Below, one piece after another: positions 56,712 to 64,000 of a stretch of DNA of 64,000 nucleotides. Numbering within the stretch: the stretch's first letter is position 1; each line of letters begins with the position of its first letter. The stretch is from Eustoma russellianum (lineage: Eukaryota > Streptophyta > Magnoliopsida > Gentianales > Gentianaceae): contig AP025043.1 of assembly GCA_036186865.1 (NCBI GenBank), positions 35,549,657 to 35,613,656 on the forward strand, in the 5' to 3' direction. Under the pieces are notes generated by a model. It saw only the letters and a list, made by a program, of their open reading frames with translations, was not told where the DNA came from and made no database searches. A program made the position numbers and the translations under genes.

Positions 56712-59177
56712 ATGTCGCCACCATATCAAGGCACGCGTTTTGCTTGGACTGAAGGTCGTGGCCTTGGACGTGTCCGCCGGAGGCTAGACTGGATTTTTAT
56801 TAATTCTCTGATATATGATATGTTTGACACTCCGCGACTCACTCACTTGCCACGCGTTACATCGGACCACACTCCGCTCTTGATACAATGTCAGCTAAGT
56901 ACCCAGCCAACCCGTCGCTCCTTCCGGATTCTAGACGCATGGCTACACCATCCTGATTTTCATAATTATGTGTGGCATGCATGGCTATTGTATCCAACAT
57001 CAGGCGGCATGCGGGGCTTCTATGACAAATTATTTTCTCTGAAGAAAGATATTCAGCATTGGAATAAGAGTATATGTGGGAATATTTTCAGCACGTTGAA
57101 GGATGCAGAGGAACATCTTAATAGAGCAGAAAATAGCTGGGACACTAACCCTATGGAAGCAGCGCGGGAGGCATTTTATCAGGCCAAAGCGCATTATTTA
57201 CTTGCCTCAAAGTATGAACTAATATACTGGAAACAAAAGGCTCGTGTAAAATGGTTACAAGAAGGTGATGCTAACACCCGCTACTTTCATTCTCTTGTCA
57301 AAGGTAAGCGTTCACAGCTCTGTATTCGTCAGCTTCAGAACTTGCAGGGAACACTGTTGACACAGCCGGAGGATATTATGATCGCTGCAGTCGATTTTTA
57401 TAAGGATTTATTTGCCCGTGCGCCTACGGCCAATCATACTGAGGTATTATCGCATATACCACATCTAGTTACTGACGCGGATAATTTAATGCTTATACAG
57501 TTGCCATTAGAGTCAGAGGTAAAAGCGGCGGTATGGAGTTTGGATCCGCAGAGTGCGGCAGGGCCGGATGGTTTTCATGGACATTTCTACCGTTTGTGTT
57601 GGCCTATAATACATCTGGATGTTCTAAAAGCAGTCCAAGAATTTTTCATTGGGGTTCCACAGCCGACTGTCATGGCTAGTGCGTTACTTACTCTTATCCC
57701 GAAAATACAGCCGCCACAGACATTTGGTGATTTTCGTCCTATTTGTCTCACAAATTTCCTCAGCAAAGTTTGCACTCGTATTATTGCCACTCTTTTGGGT
57801 CAGCTGCTACCAAAATTAATTTCACCGGAGCAAACAGGTTTTCTCGTGGGTAATGATATTTCAACTCAAGTGATTTTGGCTCGTGAAATGGTTCATGTGT
57901 TGGACAGAGGCGGCCCACAGTTATGCTTGAAATTAGATATGATGAAGGCTTTTTACCGGGTAAGCTGGGAATATCTTCAACTACTTCTGCGCAAATTTGG
58001 ATTTTCCGATTTTTTCATTCGGATTATAATTAATCATCTCAGTGCCACGACGATGTCAGTCTTAATCAATGGGCAACCATCACCATATTTTCGGCCTTTC
58101 AGGGGCGTCAAGCAGGGTGACCCCTTATCACCTTTATTGTTTATTCTATCATTTGAGGGATTTAGTAGAGGACTGAAGGCACTGGTTGTCGCGGGTAGCA
58201 TTCAATCATTTCGGTTGGGGAGAATACCTATGACCATTTCGCACTTGGCTTATGCAGATGATTTGTTGATCTTCTTACGAGGTACACAGAGAAATCTTCG
58301 ACGGTTCCACTCATTTCTCACTACATATGAAACTGCTTCAGGACAAAAGGTAAATTTTAATAAAAGCAGTTTCATACCATCATCAAATATCACTGCAAGA
58401 CAATGTCGACATATCAAAGAACTTCTAGGTATGCACCCAACAACCCTGCCTTTTCGATATCTTGGTTCTTATCTTCATAAGGGCATCCCTCGGGCTAGGC
58501 ACTGTTCATCCCTGTTACAGCATGTGGATGACCGGCTAAATGGCTGGCATTCTCACCTTCTCTCTTCGGCAGGGCGACTAGTGCTTTTACGTTCCGTCAT
58601 TGCAGTGCTCCCGCTACACATTTTGGCGGCAGGCGGCATGCCAAATTCCGTCATTCGCATGCTTGACAGAAAGATGTCGGCATTTTTTTGGAGAGATAGA
58701 CATCATTGGGTCACATGGAAAAACATCACTACTCCTGTTGAGGAAGGCGGATTAGGACTTCGCAATCTTCGTGACTTGCAACAGGAATATCAATGTCGAA
58801 TTTGGTGGACATATCAGTGTCATGATACTTTATGGAGTCAGTATATGCACTTTAAATACGGATGGCGGGGTGATTATAATCCGAGGCTACCAGATTCAGC
58901 AGTTTGGAGATCTATTTGTCGAATTCACCCCATTTGTGTTTCCCATTCAACTGGCCCGGGATCCTTTCTATCATGGACAGCTACGTCTTCAGGGGAGTTT
59001 TCACTTAAGTCGGCCTATGATATATGTAGGGTGTCACGGCCAACACTGCTATCGACAACATTTATTTGGTTTAAGCACCACTCTCCATCCATTCGGATAT
59101 TGTTGTGGCGCTTATTTCATTCAGCCATGCCATTTGAAGATTACATAGGACAATATTTGATGGCGCGTCCAACTTAA
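56712..59177 (+). pseudogene. LINE-C ORF2 longest open part: endonuclease end, RT and Cys-His finger
   Basis: 821 codons open between the second and third stops. It contains the C-terminal endonuclease block (GRVRRRLDWIFIN, SDHTPLL), the linker (WLQEGDANTRYFHSLVKG), all RT blocks from AAGPDGFHGHFY through YADD to RYLGSYLHKG, and the region leading to the Cys/His finger. It stops at MARPT, exactly where LINE-A reads on into CPFC. A catalytic Asp is missing (Tyr581). Confidence 0.92.
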
Positions 59178-59624
59178 TGTCCTTTTTGCAGGTCACATTC
59201 AGCCACAGCGGACCATATATTCATTTACTGTTCTCGCATTCGATATTTATGGAGTTTTTTTGTTGCTGAACTACATGGCGTACCGCCGGCATCTCTATCT
59301 CTGTGACAGTATTTATTATCATGGTGGTATCGGTCCAATTTTTCATTGATATCGGGAGTTTTAACGATAGTCATTCCTGCAATTGTATTATCAAACATTT
59401 GGCATCAATATGCACAGTTAATATATGGGGACACTACAATCTTTTCGACTGCGGGGTTGCGTAATTCCATTCACTTTGATATTCACACATGGATGCTGAA
59501 GATCCAGGGGTCCAAGCTGGCAGCGGGTCCACTACCCTCTCTCTCCTAGCTCCCTCGGATTCGCCCTCCGCGCCTCCAGGTTATTAGATGGCAAACTCCT
59601 CCCTCTGGTCGGCTCAAATTAAAT

Positions 59625-60074
59625 GTGGATGCAGCAGTTGGCCGACACTATGCTGCGGGTGGGGCAATATTACGTGATCAAGATGGTCGTTGCAACCGGG
59701 CGCTTTCATTTCGTCTGCCTCACAGTACACCTTTGCAGGCAGAGATTCAGGCTACTCTTTTTGGCTTGATGTACTTTCTTCCACTTTATTGTTCGCTAAT
59801 TGTTGAGTCTGATTGTGGTCAAATGCTATCATGTCTATGCAAGCCGCGGCAACCTTCGGGAAATTACCATCTCCGACAGCTAAAAGCTTTAGTTAGGCAG
59901 CATCGATTGGTGGTTATTCACACGTATCGTGAGACTAATATGCCAGCTCATTATCTTGCCGAACATGCGATGATGCATCCTGCCATGGGTGTTTTCAACA
60001 GTCGCACTCTTCCCCACCTGGTCAGGGCATTAGTTACGTTGGATCTCACGTCGGCGGCCTTGCGCACGGCTTGA
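59625..60074 (+). pseudogene. LINE-C RNase H domain
   Basis: The last 150 codons of ORF2 after the final premature stop. Visible: NVDAAVGRHYAAGGAILRD (Asp), AEIQATLFGLMYFLPLY (Glu), IVESDCGQMLS (Asp), YRETNMPAHYLAEHA (His in place of the last Asp). It matches LINE-A 37-882 throughout, including the same His. Confidence 0.88.
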
Positions 60075-60090
60075 CACTTTAGTCTACCTT

Positions 60091-61203
60091 ATGGGTTGTT
60101 GTTCTTTAAGATATTCTGCCCATGTACTACTAGTCACGGGCAGGCCCGGTACTCATCATACTCATTTGATTCGCTGCTGCATAATTTATATAGTTATCCA
60201 CTTTAATGTTGTATTTGTTCCCATGATAAATAGTCGCCGCTGTAACTGTAATGCCAATTTGGAGTTGGGGCGCCTCACTAACATACCTACAGTCTTCCAT
60301 ACGGATTGGAAACGTCGAGTGTTTTCTGCCTGTACTTCATTAGGTACACGCAGACTTGGTACGTTTTCTTTTCTTTCACCCCGACAGTCCCAATATATCA
60401 TTTTTTGCACGCTGACGTCGCTGTTTCATTTCTTGCACCGTGTATGTTTGGCAACAATACACTTACGCTCTTCGCTCGTGGCTGTGAGGCATCTTGTTGG
60501 TGTCAACGATTCCCCTCATCATCATCTATCTCCGACGACTCTGGCATGCTGTTGTCTATTATTCTCAGTCGTCCACAGGGGTTGGCATGTCACAAGTATT
60601 TCTGTCGGCACTTTGCGTTGTGCCGGCAGAGAAGGTTTGATCTATGCCCAGATCTTTCATGTTTATTTATGTCCTGGACTTATGTTTTACTCAAACACTT
60701 CTCTTCATTGTGCGTGGGCGGGAGCATGGATCGAGAGTCTCCTCTACATAGTTTATGCGTCCGTCGCCTGGTCCTGGTCCCATTATCCGCGACATAAACT
60801 GATTTTTCTTTTCCTTGGCTGCGCTGTTGCTCATTGGATGGATTGGAAGGACACATGCTTTGCGTTTTATTTCTTCGGCATTGATGGGCATTCCAGCTGG
60901 ATGCGAGATCCCCTTGACGTGCGGTTGATCATCTGGCAATTTCTTTCGTTCTGTTTGTGTAGTACTTGGTTAACATTTTGTAATTCATTACACAATAGCG
61001 TGTATCAACAGTCCAGCTATATAAATACGTATGCTTTTTCCTTCACCGGGGTTTTATCCACAAGGGTGGTTTTACTCGGCAAGGTTTTAATGTGGCATAT
61101 CATATATAGCCTGGATGTTGGTAATCACTTACTGCTATACTGTTCATTGTTTCATTTTGATGTACTAGGGTTTTCCTCCGCCAGAAGTAAGGGGTTAACA
61201 TAA
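60091..61203 (+). CDS. Uninterrupted 370-codon frame in the LINE-C 3' UTR, function unknown
   Basis: An ATG 17 bases after the ORF2 stop opens a frame that runs to the end of the element just before the AATAAA signal. I recognise no domain. The product would be rich in Leu, Ser, His, Cys and aromatic residues with several hydrophobic stretches, which is what a T/C-rich, A-poor strand yields by chance. A second plus-strand frame at 60306-60797 is also open for 163 codons, which supports composition as the cause. Still, 370 codons without a stop in an element whose ORF2 has five is unusual. The 3' UTR of LINE-A is off the window, so no comparison is possible here. Confidence 0.25.
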   Translation: MGCCSLRYSAHVLLVTGRPGTHHTHLIRCCIIYIVIHFNVVFVPMINSRRCNCNANLELGRLTNIPTVFHTDWKRRVFSACTSLGTRRLGTFSFLSPRQSQYIIFCTLTSLFHFLHRVCLATIHLRSSLVAVRHLVGVNDSPHHHLSPTTLACCCLLFSVVHRGWHVTSISVGTLRCAGREGLIYAQIFHVYLCPGLMFYSNTSLHCAWAGAWIESLLYIVYASVAWSWSHYPRHKLIFLFLGCAVAHWMDWKDTCFAFYFFGIDGHSSWMRDPLDVRLIIWQFLSFCLCSTWLTFCNSLHNSVYQQSSYINTYAFSFTGVLSTRVVLLGKVLMWHIIYSLDVGNHLLLYCSLFHFDVLGFSSARSKGLT

Positions 61204-61227
61204 TAAATATATCCGGTTTAAAAAAAA
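61202..61227 (+). terminator. LINE-C polyadenylation signal and A tail
   Basis: AATAAA at 61202-61207 followed by eight A at 61220-61227, then the TA target tract. Confidence 0.75.
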
Positions 61228-61262
61228 TATATATGTATATATGTATATATATATATATATAC
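61228..61262. repeat. (TA)n / TATATG microsatellite at LINE-C 3' junction
   Basis: Followed by accgtatggacatggatcat, exactly as after the TA tract at the LINE-A 5' end (5338). Confidence 0.9.
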
Positions 61263-62129
61263 CGTATGGACATGGATCATGATCACATCATTTCTTTCAA
61301 AAATTCATTGGCTTTGGACATTTGCATCTTGCATTGTTTACGAAATCACGAATCCACCGCAGATACGATATGGACTGGTCTCTGACCAGATATGGACATG
61401 GATTGGTCATTAACCAGATATGGACTGGACACCGACCAGGTATAGATATGGACATGCATTCCATATTTAAAACACGCATCATTATTGTATCATCATAGAA
61501 TGGATCGTGGAAATTTATGGACATACATTATCATGGAAAACTATATGGACATAGACTATCATGGAGAGGTAATATGGGCATGGATTGGACTTGTACAGTT
61601 ATTGTAATGATTTGTACAGGGACTTAAATATGATGGATATGTTAAATTTCTATTTGTGAAAATGGAGACGAATATGTAGATTCATATGTTGTAAAATTAT
61701 TTTTGTACCTCATCTCCACATGTTTGATCTCATGGCAGATCTAAAGTGTTTACTTGCTGGACGATTTATATTATCGTTCAATGTTTCCATTTATATAAAT
61801 TGCAGATAACAGGGACCGCGCCACATGATACATAAAGGACGAGCCAGTGTTAAGCTACCCCTGATTGAGACGTAGACACCTGGGCCTTGCACTTAGATGT
61901 TTTATTTTGACGGTTACGTAAAATGGACTTTTGGGACGATGATGCTTTGTAATATCGACTGTATTAAACCTTGTGTATTTTGTAAACATTTAAGTTTTAT
62001 TGCTTTTGCTATGTCGATTCATGTCTCGTTAGTGATGTGCATATGATTGGTATCGACGCCTTGTACTTCTCTTAGTAGAGTACGGCGGATGTACCGTTTC
62101 GAGATCATAGTCTCGGGTGGGGCGCTACA
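61263..62129 (+). repeat. Host Gypsy LTR fragment, copy B, without LARD insertion
   Basis: Collinear with 5341-5665 plus 14016-14543, with the TGTAC target present once. It has an extra 30 bp near 61310-61340 (tttggacatttgcatcttgc). The ACTTGC hairpin at 61753-61780 (TGGACGAT / ATCGTTCA) differs from copy A by a compensating pair. It ends ggggcgctaca. Confidence 0.85.
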
Positions 62130-62175
62130 GTTTTTCTATCATTTCTTAACCTTGTTGAATTTCCTTATTCTTTTC

Positions 62176-63140
62176 TGTTGGACCAGCATAACACAACTAC
62201 AAAGGAGTGAGTAGTGGTTAGCAAAATATAACACTGTTTTTAAAAACCTTTTAAAGCCCCTCAAGAACAGATTCTAGAGTTTTTAGAAAAAAAATCATTT
62301 GACACACAATTCAAAAAGTCTCTTATACTATCTAAAATTGAAATATAATGTATTATTTTCAATCCCTCTTTTTTAACCGTTCATATAACTTTAAACTTTT
62401 AATTACTCAATATGGACAGATTGGATCGAATAGGTTGTCTAACTTTGTGCAATTTAAATTTTTTTTGTGTGCTAATCCAACAAATATTGATTTTTATGTC
62501 AAATTAAACCTTATGATTTATATTTTACTTTGTCAAAAGGCCTTGACTAGAAAACATGTGTAACTATTTTTCAAAGACACGTTTTTTCTAAACTCGTCAA
62601 TCTACTGACAGAATGCAGCAATAAATTTCAAAGATCTGATTGACTATTTTTTTTCATTCCTCAAATTAGATGATTCATATGGCAAAAGAAAGTACACAGA
62701 CTAAAATTGGTTCTCACTAAAAATGGATTTTTTTTTCTCAAAGTTTTACTATTTTAAACTTATGTTCAAAGTGGAGTATAAAAACTACCAAAACGGACAA
62801 AAAAAAGAAGAAGACAAAAACTCAATGATTTTTTTCATCCTACTTCGTTCTTTGTGACCTATTCTAGTCTCAATGAATATTTTCTTTTGTTTTTTTGAAT
62901 AACACCAATATCAACATTTACATTAAAAAGCACTTGATTCTAGGAATATGCACCAACCATAATGAAGTCTTAATTTTCAGCACCTTATGCACCATTTAAC
63001 CTAGACCTTAACAACTACGGATTAGACTTTATGACTTTGGTTTATGATTTACAAGTTAATGAGTCAAGGAAGGTTCAAATACACCAAACAAATATCAGAG
63101 CGTAGAACAATGGTTGCTGGGCGTTTTTAAGAAGGGGGAA
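62176..63140 (-). repeat. Decayed SIRE-type LTR remnant, copy B
   Basis: Collinear with 14590-15558 at high identity, so the duplicated unit covers both the host LTR and this neighbour. It lacks the 'gtgagtagtggtta' duplication of copy A and has a 6 bp difference near 63100. It is cut at 63140 by the next LTR. Confidence 0.7.
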
Positions 63141-64000
63141 TGTAGCGGCCCGACCCGGACAGCGGAATCCGAACCGGTACACCTGTCGTAGCTTACTGAG
63201 AAGACTACAAGACGTCTCATCTCTCGAATACACATCATCAATGATATAGGAGAAATAAGCGCGGAAACATATCTCGACAATCTAAACCATCAATGTAGTA
63301 CGTCAAAAGACAATGTGAATACCAAACGAACTGTATATGGTCGCAGCCATCTAAAACTCCAAATGAACAAGAAACAGAATAACCGAAAACTATCCAATCA
63401 ATTCGCTCCACAAGATCTAAACATCCCATTCTGCCCACTCGCCATCGTCCTCAATGAAAATCATATCGTAGCTAGGTTCATCTGCAAAGACAAAGGCAGT
63501 ACCCTTAGCGAAAAACGCTAGCAAGTAACCCGCTTATAAGACATACGGGATCAACACATGGCAAGACATGAGTAATATATAATTCAAGGGAATTGTGGGG
63601 CACATGTCTTGTAAAACTTCCAAATATATAGGCGAGTAACATGATAAAGCAAGTACAGCAATTCGTACGCAAATAACAATTCCATGGCTATCGAATACCA
63701 CGCACATCCATACCACAACGACTCTCGTGATGCATGTCAAAATATGCACTACACTACACAATCAAAAATGCATGAGCCATTTCTTTTCAAATCAGTGCAA
63801 TGCATGTCACAATGTCCGGTCTCGTAACTCGTTACCCTGTAACGCGCCCCGGCTTATATTTCCATCCCGGTTTACGTTACATGCTCGTATGCTCTGTGAT
63901 GCGCCTCGGCTTATATTTCCATCCCGATTTACATCACAGATCTCGTAAAACTCTGCAATGCACCTCGGCTTATATTTCCATCCCGATTAACATTGCAGAG
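63141..64000 (-). repeat. Gypsy LTR, minus strand, 3' end; runs off the window
   Basis: Plus-strand start tgtagcggcccgacccggac is the reverse complement of an LTR end of the ...GGCCGCTACA type seen in the other Gypsy LTRs. The flank at 63140 is host sequence known from copy A and no PBS is present, so this is the outer end. It has the ACTTGC hairpin at 63506-63526 (TAGCG / CGCTA) and a hairpin array at 63839-64000. Confidence 0.82.
63839..64000 (-). repeat. Stem-variable inverted-repeat array with conserved loop (3 units)
   Basis: Perfect stems TGTAACG/CGTTACA (63839-63845, 63875-63881), TCTGTGAT/ATCACAGA (63893-63900, 63933-63940) and CTCTGCAATG/CATTGCAGAG (63951-63960, 63991-64000). All enclose nearly the same loop, CGGCTTATATTTCCATCCCG with short flanks. 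Confidence 0.88.

Larger units (their letters stand above)
56214..60074 (+). pseudogene. LINE-C ORF2, one frame with five nonsense codons
   Basis: A single 1286-codon frame from the ATGA overlap to the TGA at 60074, without an indel. Premature stops lie at 56400 (TGG>TGA by comparison with LINE-A), 56580, 59175 (CAA>TAA), 59304 (CGA>TGA) and 59547 (TGG>TAG). Endonuclease: WNIRG at residue 6, GGDFNT at 131, SDH at 217. RT: AFYRVSW, where Tyr581 replaces the first catalytic Asp (Asp in LINE-A), GVKQGDPLSPLLF, and YADD at 680-683. RNase H: first Asp at 1139, AEIQA, VESDC, and RETNMPAHYLA with His where Asp is usual. It would copy LINE RNA at nicked DNA if intact. Confidence 0.94.
54752..61227 (+). 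mobile_element. LINE-C: near full-length L1-like LINE
   Basis: 5' UTR (54752-54934), ORF1 (54935-56217), ORF2 (56214-60074), 1.1 kb 3' UTR with AATAAA at 61202-61207, and an eight-A tail at 61220-61227. TA tracts flank both ends. Same family as LINE-A. ORF1 has one frameshift, ORF2 has five nonsense codons and a lost catalytic Asp, so it is inactive. Confidence 0.93.

Noticed and set aside
60306..60797. 163-codon frame in the LINE-C 3' UTR
   Set aside because: Overlaps the longer frame in another phase and has no domain; a likely product of low A content.
63131..63140. gaagggggaa before TGTAGCGG looked like a polypurine tract of a plus-strand element
   Set aside because: The same purines occur in copy A (15549-15558) without an LTR, and the LTR terminus matches 3' ends of minus-strand LTRs. 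It is target sequence.
63839..64000. CRISPR array or tRNA cluster
   Set aside because: Units are hairpins with conserved loops and variable stems, spacers are not unique sequences of equal length, there are no cas genes, and the context is a plant LTR. No cloverleaf could be drawn.

Overview
This is a 64 kb stretch of a large, repeat-rich flowering-plant genome. I infer a plant because the Ty3/Gypsy, Ty1/Copia (SIRE-type) and L1-like LINE proteins are of plant type and the primer-binding sites match plant initiator tRNA-Met. I cannot name the species. I see no host protein gene, tRNA, rRNA or CRISPR. Essentially every base belongs to transposable elements nested in one another, most of them broken.

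Layout. 1-5280: a minus-strand L1-like LINE (LINE-A), its 3' end cut off by the window edge. 5338-5665 and 14016-14543: an old Gypsy LTR end ('host LTR', copy A), split by a complete LTR element at 5666-14010 that has 3.8 kb LTRs and only a 676 bp non-coding interior (LARD-like). 14590-17090: decayed minus-strand SIRE-type LTR pieces. 17091-18390: a Copia pol remnant with its 3' LTR. 18391-19853: a truncated SIRE-type LTR. About 19854-38770: a minus-strand chromovirus-like Gypsy element (3' LTR remnant, gag-pol pseudogene, PBS, 3.8 kb 5' LTR), whose gag is interrupted by a complete 8.2 kb SIRE-derived element at 26211-34419 that carries gag but no pol. 38771-44110: a second, older copy of that gag-only family. 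44111-45994: a fragment of a different LINE (LINE-B). 45995-54290: a SIRE-type LTR split by two inverted Gypsy LTRs (47272-49777 plus, 49778-54221 minus). 54752-61227: a second LINE of the LINE-A family (LINE-C), nearly full length, with ORF2 kept in one frame but carrying five stop codons. 61263-63140: copy B of the host LTR and its neighbour, without the LARD insertion (an empty site). 63141-64000: the end of another minus-strand Gypsy LTR, running off the window.

How the parts relate. The LARD-like and gag-only elements carry LTRs, PBS and polypurine tract but lack pol, so they must have been mobilised by proteins made elsewhere. LINE-A and LINE-C abut the same (TA)n tract of two copies of the same host repeat, in opposite orientations.

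The strongest unexplained signal lies in the Gypsy LTRs. They carry arrays of short inverted repeats whose loops are conserved but whose stems differ from unit to unit while staying self-complementary. Separately, an ACTTGC motif is followed at once by a hairpin in seven LTR copies, always about 370-435 bp from the LTR 3' end, again with compensatory stem changes. Both look like structured-RNA elements of the LTR transcript, but I could run no folding or covariation test.
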